From contig NZ_JBHUML010000005.1 of the NCBI RefSeq assembly GCF_042684865.1, positions 248,001 to 312,000 on the forward strand: a stretch of DNA of 64,000 nucleotides. The letters run 5' to 3'. The notes beneath the pieces were generated by a model. That model saw only the letters and a program-made list of their open reading frames with translations, made no database searches and was not told the origin of the DNA. The DNA comes from Salibacterium lacus. Its GTDB lineage: Bacteria; Bacillota; Bacilli; Bacillales; Marinococcaceae. The translations under genes were made by a program, and so were the position numbers. This document shows, piece by piece, positions 50,421 to 59,274 of the stretch. Numbering within the stretch: the first letter of the stretch is position 1; every line of letters begins with the position of its first letter.

Positions 50421-51902
50421 TCAGGAGATATCAAGGACAACAACAGACATGGGTGGAAGCCGGAGCTCCGCGGCCCCGCCGTCTGCCTTGTAATCCTGGA
50501 ATGCTTCCGGTTGAACGCGTTCCGGATCTTCAAACGTGTTATGGTCATGTTTATGTTCCGCGGTCAGGATAGTACCGTTCCATGTCACTTCATCCGGCAA
50601 CCCCCGCATATCAAGCGTCACGTCCGCATCTTCTTCCATATCAAGATTACAGAGACTGACATGCACCGTCCCATCATCCTGCTTTGAGGCCGACCCGTGA
50701 ACCTGGGGGTACGCCCTGTTTTCTCCGCTCATGTCACTGTCCAAATGAAGCGGGAGCAGTGCCGCGTCCTGATGCACCTGGTACATATGAAACACGTGAT
50801 ACGTCGGCGTGAGAAACATTTTTTCCTCCTCGGTATGCACCATGGCCTGCAGCACATTCACCATCTGCGCGATATTAGCCATGTGGACGCGCCCGGCATG
50901 ACGGTTAAAAATGTTCAGGGTAACCCCTGCCACCACCGCATCCCGGATCGTATTCTGTTGGTAAAGAAAACCGGGATTTGTCCCAGGCTCCACGTCAAAC
51001 CACGTCCCCCACTCATCGACAATCAGGCCGACCTTTTCCTCCGGATCATAACTGTCCATGATCGCGCGGTGCCGCGAAATAAGCGTATCCATGTGAAGCG
51101 CACGCTCCATCGTGATGTCCCATTCTGCCTTGTCAAAATCAAGGGCCGACCCTTTTCCTTTCCAGAAATCACCCGGAATCGTGTAGTAATGAAGACTGAG
51201 TCCATCCATAAACGGCGCCGCTTCGCGCATGAGCACCTCCGTCCAGCGGTAATCGTCGACGTTCGCTCCGCCGGCGATTTTATACAACCGGTTGCCGTCG
51301 TATTCCCGTACGTACGTCTGATACTGCCGGTACAGATCCGCATAAAACTCCGGCCGCATGTGACCGCCGCAGCCCCAGCTCTCATTACCGACACCGAAAT
51401 ACGTCACATTCCACGGATCCCGGCGGCCGTTCTCACGACGCCGGTCCGCCATCGGAGACTCCCCGTCAAATGTCATGTACTCCACCCACTCCGACATTTC
51501 CTGTACGGAACCGCTTCCAACATTGCCGCAGATGTAAGGCTCTGTCCCAAGCATCTCACACAACATAAGAAATTCGTGGGTACCGAAGTGGTTATTTTCC
51601 ACCACACCGCCCCAGTGCGTGTTCACCATCCGTTTCCGTTCTTCGCGCGGACCGATACCGTCCTTCCAGTGGTATTCATCGGCAAAGCATCCCCCCGGCC
51701 AGCGCAGTACCGGAATGTTGATATTTTGAAGCGCTTTCAAAACATCTGTGCGAATCCCGTTTGTGTTGGGAATCGATGAATCTTCCCCTACCCACAATCC
51801 TTCATAAATGCACCGCCCGAGATGTTCCGCAAAATGTCCGTAAATATGACGGCTGATCACCGCTTCCTGCTGATCGGTATTTACTGTTACGTTATGTTTC
51901 AT
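50421..51902 (-). CDS. abfA: Alpha-L-arabinofuranosidase, GH51
   Basis: Intracellular retaining arabinofuranosidase of 493 aa that removes arabinose side groups from arabinan or arabinoxylan oligosaccharides. Acid/base E174 in GVGNESWGCGG, nucleophile E297 in IVDEWGTWFD, and the substrate loop WPGGCFADEYHWKDGIGP are present; a C-terminal beta domain follows from about 390. No signal peptide. ATG at 51902 follows GGGAGGCGG; the frame is open 117 bases further up without a ribosome site. Confidence 0.94.
   Translation of the reverse strand: MKHNVTVNTDQQEAVISRHIYGHFAEHLGRCIYEGLWVGEDSSIPNTNGIRTDVLKALQNINIPVLRWPGGCFADEYHWKDGIGPREERKRMVNTHWGGVVENNHFGTHEFLMLCEMLGTEPYICGNVGSGSVQEMSEWVEYMTFDGESPMADRRRENGRRDPWNVTYFGVGNESWGCGGHMRPEFYADLYRQYQTYVREYDGNRLYKIAGGANVDDYRWTEVLMREAAPFMDGLSLHYYTIPGDFWKGKGSALDFDKAEWDITMERALHMDTLISRHRAIMDSYDPEEKVGLIVDEWGTWFDVEPGTNPGFLYQQNTIRDAVVAGVTLNIFNRHAGRVHMANIAQMVNVLQAMVHTEEEKMFLTPTYHVFHMYQVHQDAALLPLHLDSDMSGENRAYPQVHGSASKQDDGTVHVSLCNLDMEEDADVTLDMRGLPDEVTWNGTILTAEHKHDHNTFEDPERVQPEAFQDYKADGGAAELRLPPMSVVVLDIS
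51726..51740 (-). promoter_or_regulatory. cre-like site inside abfA
   Basis: TTGAAAGCGCTTCAA (minus strand), one mismatch to consensus, about 165 bases into the coding region: a possible CcpA roadblock. Confidence 0.5.
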
Positions 51903-51928
51903 ATCTCCGCCTCCCTTGTTTTGAATCA

Positions 51929-51973
51929 GCTTATACGTACAAGTAGTGTAAAGTAATGGGAAAAATATGTCAA
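51929..51973 (-). promoter_or_regulatory. abfA promoter with AraR-like operator
   Basis: -35 TTGACA (51968-51973), 17-base spacer, -10 TACACT (51945-51950), and operator ACTTGTACGTATAAGC (51929-51944) directly after it. The operator matches the AraR box core TTGTACGTA and resembles the palindrome at 50297-50312. Confidence 0.78.
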
Positions 51974-51999
51974 CTTCTAAAAATGCTGGTGGTATTGTA

Positions 52000-52124
52000 G
52001 ACACTTTTCCCCCGATCACCTCTTATGTTGTCTCCTATCCAAAAATACTGGACACTTCCGCGCTGTTTCACGCAAAAGTGTCCAGTATCCTCAAGTTATA
52101 GACAGTCCGCCCGGCATGCTGTCC
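52000..52124. repeat. Phased array, GACA/TGTCC words
   Basis: GACA at 52000, 52051, 52101 (steps 51, 50) and inverted TGTC(C) at 52029, 52079, 52120 (50, 41). Includes ATACTGGACACTTCC facing GTGTCCAGTAT as in the copies at 8913 and 11592. Confidence 0.75.
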
Positions 52125-52165
52125 ACAACACCCGCCATTTTCTATTCCATTGCCGCCCGCACCTT

Positions 52166-54238
52166 TTACGTCTGCGTCGGTGCAGGAATAATACCGGAGA
52201 CGAGCAGCGGATAGACTTCTTCAGTCCAAAGCGGGCGGCTGAAGTAGAAGCCCTGAATCTCATCGATTCCCAGCGACCGCAGCGCCCGGCATTCTTTGTC
52301 ACATTCAACGCCTTCGGCCACTACGTTCATCCCAAGCGAGTGTCCAAGATACACTACCGTATCTGCAATCGGTTGATACCCGGCTTCTTCCGAGACACCC
52401 TGGACCAGCGAACGATCCAGCTTCAAGGTATCCACCGGGAACTTTTGCAGGTAAGACAGTGCCGAATACCCGGTGCCAAAGTCATCCAGCGCGATGCGGA
52501 CCCCGTGTTCCTGCAGGCTTCCCAGGATATCCCGGGCGGTCGATTCATTTTCAATTAACATACTCTCCGTGATTTCGAGTTCGAGCCATCCCGGCAGCAC
52601 ATTGTATTCCTGAAAAATGGACAGAAAATGAGGAACAACGTTTGTCTGCAGCAGCTGATTCGCCGACAGATTGAGCGATACGGGAACAGGCTCCAGTCCT
52701 TTCTGCTGCCACAGCCGGATCTGACAGCTCACCGCACGCATAACCCAGTCGCCGATGTCGTTGATCCAGGTCGTTTTTTCGGCGAGCGGGAGAAACTCTC
52801 CAGGAGAAATGCTTCCGTATTCCGGATGATCCCAGCGGAGCAGGGCTTCCATACTATGGATCGTACCGTCGGCCGGATTCACTCTCGGCTGGTACACCAT
52901 ATAAAATTGATCTTTCTCGAGTGCCTCATCCAGGTCATTCTGCAGGGAAAACAGATGCTCTGTCTCCTCATCCGCTTCCGCGCTGTAAAGACGATATTCG
53001 TTCTTTTGCTCCCCTTTCACGCGGTACATGGCAAGATCGGCATGACGCGTCATCGTCACGGCATCACGGCCGGATTCCGGATACACCGAAGCTCCGATAC
53101 TGCCGGTCACATTCAGCTCATAATCGTCCACGAGAAACGCCTCCTGAAACCCGGACAGAATAGCTTCAGCGAGAGTTCTCAGTTCCTCCACGTTCTGCAT
53201 CTCCTCCAGAATCACCGCAAATTCATCTCCCCCGATTCTGGCGGTAAAACCGTGATCTCCCGCGATGCGGTCCAGCCGCTGCGCCACTTCCACAAGGAGC
53301 TTGTCTCCGACGAGGTGACCGAGGGTATCATTGATGTATTTGAAGCCGTCCAGATCAATGAGCATCATCCCGAACATTTCTTCTTGTGCTTTTGCCGTTT
53401 CTACTTTGGAATGGAGGGTTTCATCAAACAGACGGCGGTTGGCAAGCCCTGTTAAATGGTCGTAATACGCCATATGCCGGATGGTTTCTTCATTTTTCTT
53501 ATTGTCGGTAATGTCATTACGAATGGCAAGATACTGATACGGTTTCCCGGTTTCATCCTTCACTGGAACAATCGTCGTCTCCACCCAGTAATACGACCCA
53601 TCTTTCGCCTGATTACGGAATTCCCCCTGCCATACATTTCCGGAACCGATCGTACGCCACATCTCTTTGAAAAATTCCCGGTCATGCCCTCCCGAGTTCA
53701 CAACGCGGTGGGTATTTCCGATTAATTCTTCCCTTGTGTATCCCGAAATCTCACAGAACTTGTCATTCACGTATGTAATGCGGCCCTGGCGGTCAGTGAT
53801 CGCAACGATAGAGGATTGATCCAGCGCATACTTCATATCCGCCAAATCTTTCAGAGTATCCTGGAGCTTCGTTTCGATTTGCTGTTTCTCTGTCACATCC
53901 ACCATAAATCCCATGATCTTTCTGCTGCTTCCATCTTCCACCAGCTGCGCGTACAACTCCATACTAATCGGCCCGCGGCTGCCGGTGCAGGCTTCGGTGT
54001 AGAAATGAATCCGGCGGTGCCGGCCTTCCATCAGCTTCTGAAACTCCTCTGCCTTCTCCTTCTCGACACTCTCCCGGATGACCGGCAGAAACGATGCGTG
54101 TTCCAGCGTAGACTGCTCCGCTCCAAGCATGGCTGCCACATCTTCGCTGCAGTACGTCATGTGTCCGTCTTCGATTATGTAGATACCCTGCCGGGAGGAT
54201 CCGTTTCCCTTTGATTCCTGCATGATATCCTCTATCAT
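52166..54238 (-). CDS. PAS-PAS-GGDEF-EAL protein (cyclic-di-GMP turnover)
   Basis: 690-aa cytosolic signalling protein. First PAS-like domain about 10-120, second PAS with PAC about 135-250 (YVNDKFCEISGYTREELIG, VKDETGKPYQYLAIRNDIT), GGDEF domain 255-415 with intact GGDEF motif (336-340), EAL domain from 430 with EALLR (464-468) and DDFGTGYSAL. No RxxD inhibitory site five residues before GGDEF. Both catalytic sites look intact, so net direction cannot be predicted. ATG at 54238 follows GGAGGAGG. Confidence 0.92.
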   Translation of the reverse strand: MIEDIMQESKGNGSSRQGIYIIEDGHMTYCSEDVAAMLGAEQSTLEHASFLPVIRESVEKEKAEEFQKLMEGRHRRIHFYTEACTGSRGPISMELYAQLVEDGSSRKIMGFMVDVTEKQQIETKLQDTLKDLADMKYALDQSSIVAITDRQGRITYVNDKFCEISGYTREELIGNTHRVVNSGGHDREFFKEMWRTIGSGNVWQGEFRNQAKDGSYYWVETTIVPVKDETGKPYQYLAIRNDITDNKKNEETIRHMAYYDHLTGLANRRLFDETLHSKVETAKAQEEMFGMMLIDLDGFKYINDTLGHLVGDKLLVEVAQRLDRIAGDHGFTARIGGDEFAVILEEMQNVEELRTLAEAILSGFQEAFLVDDYELNVTGSIGASVYPESGRDAVTMTRHADLAMYRVKGEQKNEYRLYSAEADEETEHLFSLQNDLDEALEKDQFYMVYQPRVNPADGTIHSMEALLRWDHPEYGSISPGEFLPLAEKTTWINDIGDWVMRAVSCQIRLWQQKGLEPVPVSLNLSANQLLQTNVVPHFLSIFQEYNVLPGWLELEITESMLIENESTARDILGSLQEHGVRIALDDFGTGYSALSYLQKFPVDTLKLDRSLVQGVSEEAGYQPIADTVVYLGHSLGMNVVAEGVECDKECRALRSLGIDEIQGFYFSRPLWTEEVYPLLVSGIIPAPTQT

Positions 54239-54445
54239 TCGTGCCTCCTCCTTCCACAGCTCCATACTGGTTACCATTGTACTATGAATGAAGGGGCAAA
54301 AGACACATGTAAACCTGTAAAGAAATAAATGGGACGAAACTTTTAGGAAAGGTCTGATTTTTCCTTTCCCGTTTTCCGGACAAATATGAAAAAAGGTCCC
54401 CCTCTTCTGACATGCCGCTCCTTTTCTTATGCTGCAACATCCACC

Positions 54446-54493
54446 CAAAAATAAAAGCCCATCAACGAAGGTGCACCTCCCCTCATTGATGGG
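54446..54493 (-). terminator. Terminator of the xylosidase operon
   Basis: Minus strand CCCATCAA / TTGATGGG with a 20-base loop, then CTTTTATTTTT. Confidence 0.8.
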
Positions 54494-54516
54494 TCATTGG
54501 ACTGTTCACAGCACCC

Positions 54517-55167
54517 CTATCCGTTCGAAACGGGCGTGCTTCGGACCTTTGTACCGGGCAGATACCGCAGTTTTTTAAAGGCCTTGTCGGCCAGCCACAT
54601 GATGAGGTAACCCGCGCAGCTTGCCGCAAAAAAGGGAATAAAGCCGGGCGCGAACAGCATCAGCTCCTGCAGACCGTAGATCCCCACCCCCATCGCAAAC
54701 ACGTAGTGAGGATAAGACATGGCTATGAGCAGAGCCGTGCGTATATAATGCACCGGCTTCAACTCAAAATGAGCATACGTCGGAAAAATAAACAGGAGAA
54801 TCATGGCGAAAAACACGCTTAACACAAGGAACACGTAACGCAGGATCATCATCCACCACTCCGGAGCCTGCACCAGTTGAAAATTCACATAAAGCAGCGT
54901 GCCAATCACAAAGAGGACCGCACCCAGGGCGTTGGATTTTAAGAACTCCGTTTTATACGTTTTCCAGAAAAACCGGAAGACCTCCACCTCCCTGTTTTTG
55001 TGAATCCACTGGCGTACGACCGAAAACATCGCCACCGTCGCCGGCATGAATCCAAACACCACAAGGCCCGCTAAAGTAAAAACCAGCCAAAGCACATTCA
55101 CATAAGCCATTCTCGAGATAAGCAGGCTTATTTTGTAAAACCCTGCCATCAGCCCGTTGAATTCCAT
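54517..55167 (-). CDS. YesL/YteU-like (DUF624) membrane protein
   Basis: 216 aa, five helices, DUF624 family (GFYKISLLISRMAYVNVLWL ... MPATVAMFSVVRQWIHKNRE). Overlaps the YteS-like gene by 19 bases. Matches the yteS-yteU arrangement of the B. subtilis rhamnogalacturonan operon. Second YesL-type protein in this window. Confidence 0.86.
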   Translation of the reverse strand: MEFNGLMAGFYKISLLISRMAYVNVLWLVFTLAGLVVFGFMPATVAMFSVVRQWIHKNREVEVFRFFWKTYKTEFLKSNALGAVLFVIGTLLYVNFQLVQAPEWWMMILRYVFLVLSVFFAMILLFIFPTYAHFELKPVHYIRTALLIAMSYPHYVFAMGVGIYGLQELMLFAPGFIPFFAASCAGYLIMWLADKAFKKLRYLPGTKVRSTPVSNG

Positions 55168-55697
55168 GTTCCTCCCCTTCCTTTCCCTATCCGGTGCGGT
55201 TGTTCCAGTGCCTGTTTCAATATATCAAGCGACTGCTCCTTTTGATCACTGTACACCGGGATCACCGCGATCAACGGTTTGTTTAACGATACATCCACGT
55301 GCTGAAGCAGGGGCGCATCTTCACGAATAACCGCGGCGTACAGCGTATCTTCCTCTTTCCGGAACGCTGACGCTCCCAGCGTGCCGCCATTTTCCTCTGA
55401 CAGTTCCTGCAGGGGATGCAGACCTTCCGGTTCCAGCGCGGCTTTGAGCATCGGTTCCTCCACGATGAAAATGTCCCCCTTATGACCGGCCACTTCCACG
55501 ATAAATTTTTCAACCAGGGACGGGTAGACATGCACAGTTGTGTTCTCCGGCACGGCTGCCTGTTCGGCGGAACTCCAGCCCTTTTTCACGTCATCGGCGT
55601 ACACCTGAATATCCACCCCGCTGTCTCCCCGGCCGCAGCCGCCAAAAAGAAACAGGCATCCAAGCACCACAGCGCCAGCTGTTATTCGTTTTTTCAT
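55149..55697 (-). CDS. YteS-like lipoprotein
   Basis: 182 aa; signal peptide with lipobox FGGC (near 18-21), then a small alpha/beta domain. Overlaps GH43 by four bases (ATGA). Its position between a glycosidase and a YesL-type gene corresponds to YteS. Role unknown, perhaps an accessory part of the importer at the outer face. Confidence 0.7.
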   Translation of the reverse strand: MKKRITAGAVVLGCLFLFGGCGRGDSGVDIQVYADDVKKGWSSAEQAAVPENTTVHVYPSLVEKFIVEVAGHKGDIFIVEEPMLKAALEPEGLHPLQELSEENGGTLGASAFRKEEDTLYAAVIREDAPLLQHVDVSLNKPLIAVIPVYSDQKEQSLDILKQALEQPHRIGKGRGGTWNSTG

Positions 55698-57268
55698 GTC
55701 GTTTCTTCCTGACCCGCGTAGTGAAACCAGTCAAAGTCGGCATGATTCGTGCTCTTTTCCCCGTTGCTTGATGTGAACATGCCGAGATACGCCCCGGTGA
55801 ATCCGCCCGCTTCGTCTGTGCTCAAAATTCTGCCGTCCGCATCTTCTGCCACCGGTTCGAGCGCCTCTTCTTCCTTTCCGGCGAAAAAACTGTACGACTG
55901 CCCCCGGGCTGTCACCTGCAGAAACAGCCGTTCTCCCGTGTACGGCATACTTCCAAGAACGGTCTCTTCTCCGTCTTTTCGTTTTACGACCCGGACACCC
56001 GGCCCGTTTTGAAACTCCCCGTACTCCAGCCGGAACTGATAATTATGATTCTGCAGGAGCAAAAGACCCGCCGTTTCCCCGTGCTGTTTCGGCTGGAACT
56101 CCATCCCGGTTCGTGCTGTCATGTTTTGATGCTGCTGCCGGCGCCCGACAAAACTTGGGTTGGCCACCTCGGTCACCGCTTCTTCTTTCGTCTTCAGCCG
56201 CAGAAATCCAGGCCGCTCGTCAAGCGACCAAAACGTTTTATGCGGCGTCCGGATGACGTTCCAAATAAAATCCAGGCTCTCTGTATCAAAATCATCGAAA
56301 GACTGCTCTGTCTCGACCGGTGTATCCGGCAGATCAGGTCGTTTCATCTCCTGGTCAATCACGCCTCTGCCCGGGTGAACGAGCGGCCACCCATCCTCCC
56401 AGATGAACGGAACAAGAAACGTTTCCCGGCCGAGATTTCGGTATTCTCCGCCGTACGGCCGCGATGCAAGACAGACCATCCACCACTCCCCGTTCTGCGT
56501 CTCTACGATATCAGCGTGCCCGACGTTTGTGATTTGTGCCAGTCTGCCGAGATGTCGGTGCGTCAAAATAGGATTCCGCCTGCATCCCTCGTACGGGCCG
56601 GTGATGTCACGGCTTCGCGCCATCGTCACCGCGTGGGTGAAGCCGGTACCGCCTTCTGCGATCATCAGATAATACCAGCCGTGTTCGTAGTAAAGATGCG
56701 GGGCTTCCTGGGCATGGGCGGTTTTGAGCGCCCCTTCCCACAAGCTGTAAATCTCACCGGTCAGCTGCTTTGTCTTTAGATCCAGCTCCTGCATCCATAT
56801 CTCATTGTGCTTAGGATACTCCGGGCCCCGCGGCGGCTTGCGGTTGCCCGTGTAATACACCCTTCCATCCGTATCAAAAAAAAGCGAAGGATCAATGCCC
56901 GGAGCGCCTTCCAGCCAGTTCGGATCCGACCAGGGGCCGGCGGGGTCTTCGGCGGTGACGTAGAAGTTCCGCCGTTCTCCTTCACGGCTGACAACAAACG
57001 TGGTAATCATATAGAATACTCCGTCATGATAGCGGATCGTGGGTGCGTAAATGCCGCGCGACGGCGGTGTGCCCTCAAGATCGAGCTGCGAAGGCCGGTC
57101 GAGCACGTGGCCGATCTGTTTCCAGTTCACCAGATCTTTGCTGTGAAAAATCGGAACCCCCGGAAAATACTCAAACGTCGAGGTGACCATATAATAATCT
57201 TCTCCCACGCGGCAAATCGATGGATCCGGATAAAACCCCTGCAAAATTGGATTTTTGAATGTGCTCAT
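55694..57268 (-). CDS. Beta-xylosidase/alpha-arabinofuranosidase, GH43
   Basis: 524-aa intracellular inverting glycosidase, GH43 (XynB/GH43_11-type). Five-blade propeller with catalytic D15 (GFYPDPS), pKa modulator D126 (GIDPSLFFD) and acid E188 (HAQEAPHLYY); the C-terminal beta-sandwich (about 320-520, FIWNVIRTPHKTFWSLDERPG in part) is the family's XynB_C domain. No signal peptide. It would release xylose or arabinose from imported oligosaccharides. Confidence 0.93.
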   Translation of the reverse strand: MSTFKNPILQGFYPDPSICRVGEDYYMVTSTFEYFPGVPIFHSKDLVNWKQIGHVLDRPSQLDLEGTPPSRGIYAPTIRYHDGVFYMITTFVVSREGERRNFYVTAEDPAGPWSDPNWLEGAPGIDPSLFFDTDGRVYYTGNRKPPRGPEYPKHNEIWMQELDLKTKQLTGEIYSLWEGALKTAHAQEAPHLYYEHGWYYLMIAEGGTGFTHAVTMARSRDITGPYEGCRRNPILTHRHLGRLAQITNVGHADIVETQNGEWWMVCLASRPYGGEYRNLGRETFLVPFIWEDGWPLVHPGRGVIDQEMKRPDLPDTPVETEQSFDDFDTESLDFIWNVIRTPHKTFWSLDERPGFLRLKTKEEAVTEVANPSFVGRRQQHQNMTARTGMEFQPKQHGETAGLLLLQNHNYQFRLEYGEFQNGPGVRVVKRKDGEETVLGSMPYTGERLFLQVTARGQSYSFFAGKEEEALEPVAEDADGRILSTDEAGGFTGAYLGMFTSSNGEKSTNHADFDWFHYAGQEETT

Positions 57269-57310
57269 AAATTATTTTCCTCCTTTTTTTGAACATACTG
57301 CATAGTGCTT

Positions 57311-58192
57311 CTATCCTTTCACAGACCCGAGCAGGGCTCCTTTGGCAAAGTGCTTCTGCAGGAACGGGTAAACAAGAAGCACCGGTATCGTTGCGACGAC
57401 GATGACGGCCATCTTCACGGATTGTTCCGGCGGCGGCACATCCATATAGGTGGATCCGTCATAGTTCATGCCGCTTGCAAGCACAACGATCTGACGCAGC
57501 AGCACCTGTACGGGCCATTTCGATGCATCCTCCAGATACAGAATCGCATGCATATACGTATTCCAGTACGTCACCGCATAAAACAGCGAAATCGTCGCAA
57601 TGGCCGGCATCGAACAAGGAATCACGATGCGGAACAGAATCCCAAAATCATTACAGCCGTCCATTCTAGCCGATTCCTCCAGGCTCGCCGGCAGATTCTG
57701 AAAGAACGTTTTTAAAATAATCATGTTGAACGCATTGATCGATACCGGTATGACGAGCGCGAGCAGAGAGTTCAGCAGTCCTGTCTGCTGCACGACAAGA
57801 AACGTCGGGATCATACCGCCGTTGAACAGCAGCGTAAACACGATAAAAAACATGATCACCCGCCGGCCCGGCAGGTCTTTACGCGACATGCCGTACCCGG
57901 TAAGCACCGACAGCAGCATGCTCCACAGGGTCCCTCCCGCCGTCACGAAAATCGAAACGAGCAGCGCACGGAAAATCGTATCCGTCGAGAAAATATATTT
58001 GTAGGCATCGATACTCCATTCCGTTGGAAAAATCACAAATGCTTTTTCGGCAAGTTCTGCGCTTGTCGTAAACGACCCGGCGATCACATGCATCAAGGGC
58101 AGAATACAAAGCAAGGCGAAAAGAAGCAGCAGTGTCGTATTTACGACGGTAAACAAGCGCCCGCCGGCTGTTTTATCCTCTATCATTTTCAT
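57311..58192 (-). CDS. ABC permease, LplC/YtcP-like
   Basis: 293 aa, six TM segments, EAA loop ESARMDGCNDFGILFR, CUT1 subfamily used for rhamnogalacturonan and other complex oligosaccharides. Follows the LplB-like permease by 15 bases. Confidence 0.9.
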   Translation of the reverse strand: MKMIEDKTAGGRLFTVVNTTLLLLFALLCILPLMHVIAGSFTTSAELAEKAFVIFPTEWSIDAYKYIFSTDTIFRALLVSIFVTAGGTLWSMLLSVLTGYGMSRKDLPGRRVIMFFIVFTLLFNGGMIPTFLVVQQTGLLNSLLALVIPVSINAFNMIILKTFFQNLPASLEESARMDGCNDFGILFRIVIPCSMPAIATISLFYAVTYWNTYMHAILYLEDASKWPVQVLLRQIVVLASGMNYDGSTYMDVPPPEQSVKMAVIVVATIPVLLVYPFLQKHFAKGALLGSVKG

Positions 58193-58207
58193 CCTCCTCC
58201 GGACACT

Positions 58208-59167
58208 CTAATAAACACCTTCTTCTCCTGCTTTCTTGGCGAGCCAGTTTGCGATCACAACCAGCAGCAGACCGACCAGTCCTTTAAAAAACCCGACGGC
58301 CGTGCTGTAGCTGAACTGCCCCTGCTTCAGACCCGCCGTATACACATACGTGTCAAAGATTTCGGCGACTTCTCTGTTTGAAGCATTCAGTAAGAGATAG
58401 ACATGTTCAAAGCCAAGTTCCAGCACGTCCCCGATTTTCAGGATAAGCAGAATGACAATAACGCCCTTTATCGCCGGCAGCGTGATATGCCACATCTGCC
58501 GGAACCGGCCGGCGCCGTCGATTTTGGCCGCTTCATATAACTGCGCATCGACCGCCGCAATCGCCGCCAGGAAAATAATCGTGCCCCAGCCGGCTTCACG
58601 CCAGATCACCTGCAGAATATACATAGGCCGGAACCAGTCCGGGTTCAAAAGGAAATTGACTTCCTGAAAACCGGCCTGCTGCAGCAGGCCGTTCACCATC
58701 CCGCCATCCATCGTGAGAAGAACATAGCTGATCGACACGATAATGACCCACGACATGAAATGGGGAATGTAAATCAGTGTCTGCACCGACCGTTTCAACG
58801 GCATGCTCCGCACTTCATTGAGCATGAGCGAAAGAATGATAGGAACCGGAAAGAAGATGATCAACTGTAACCCGAACAGCACAAGCGTATTCTTAAATAT
58901 CATCCAGAAATCAGGATCGGCAAACAATCGCTTGAAATGTTCCAGACCCACCCACTGGCTTCCCATAATTCCCTGATACGGTTTATAGTCTTGAAACGAT
59001 ATGATCAACCCGTACATCGGAATGTACTTGTATACGAAAAAATACAACAGACCCGGAAGAATCATCAGATAGATCAGTTTATTTTTTTTGATCCGTTTTT
59101 TGATCAGTTCCCATTTCTCGTTTTTGGAGAGAACCTTCCCCGCCTTCGTCTCTGTCTGACTCTGCAT
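58208..59167 (-). CDS. ABC permease, LplB/YteP-like
   Basis: 319 aa; long positively charged N-terminus (KKRIKKNKLIYLM), six TM helices, EAA loop EAAKIDGAGRFRQMWH. Part of the importer with the YtcQ-like protein. It lies 108 bases after the binding-protein gene with a 20-bp hairpin between. Confidence 0.9.
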   Translation of the reverse strand: MQSQTETKAGKVLSKNEKWELIKKRIKKNKLIYLMILPGLLYFFVYKYIPMYGLIISFQDYKPYQGIMGSQWVGLEHFKRLFADPDFWMIFKNTLVLFGLQLIIFFPVPIILSLMLNEVRSMPLKRSVQTLIYIPHFMSWVIIVSISYVLLTMDGGMVNGLLQQAGFQEVNFLLNPDWFRPMYILQVIWREAGWGTIIFLAAIAAVDAQLYEAAKIDGAGRFRQMWHITLPAIKGVIVILLILKIGDVLELGFEHVYLLLNASNREVAEIFDTYVYTAGLKQGQFSYSTAVGFFKGLVGLLLVVIANWLAKKAGEEGVY

Positions 59168-59203
59168 TCGTTTTTCTCACCCTTTCTGTATAGGAGGAGG
59201 GTC

Positions 59204-59250
59204 GGCCGTGTGCTGCCGCAGAAATATAACTTCTGCGGCAGCACACGGCC
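59204..59250. terminator. Perfect 20-bp hairpin between binding-protein and permease genes
   Basis: GGCCGTGTGCTGCCGCAGAA (59204-59223) and its exact inverse (59231-59250), 7-base loop. On the operon's own (minus) strand no U tract follows, so it should act as an mRNA-stabilising or processing stem after the binding-protein gene; on the plus strand TTTTTTT follows, making it a terminator of antisense transcription. Confidence 0.8.
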
Positions 59251-59274
59251 TTTTTTTCGGGCGTTGACACCTGT

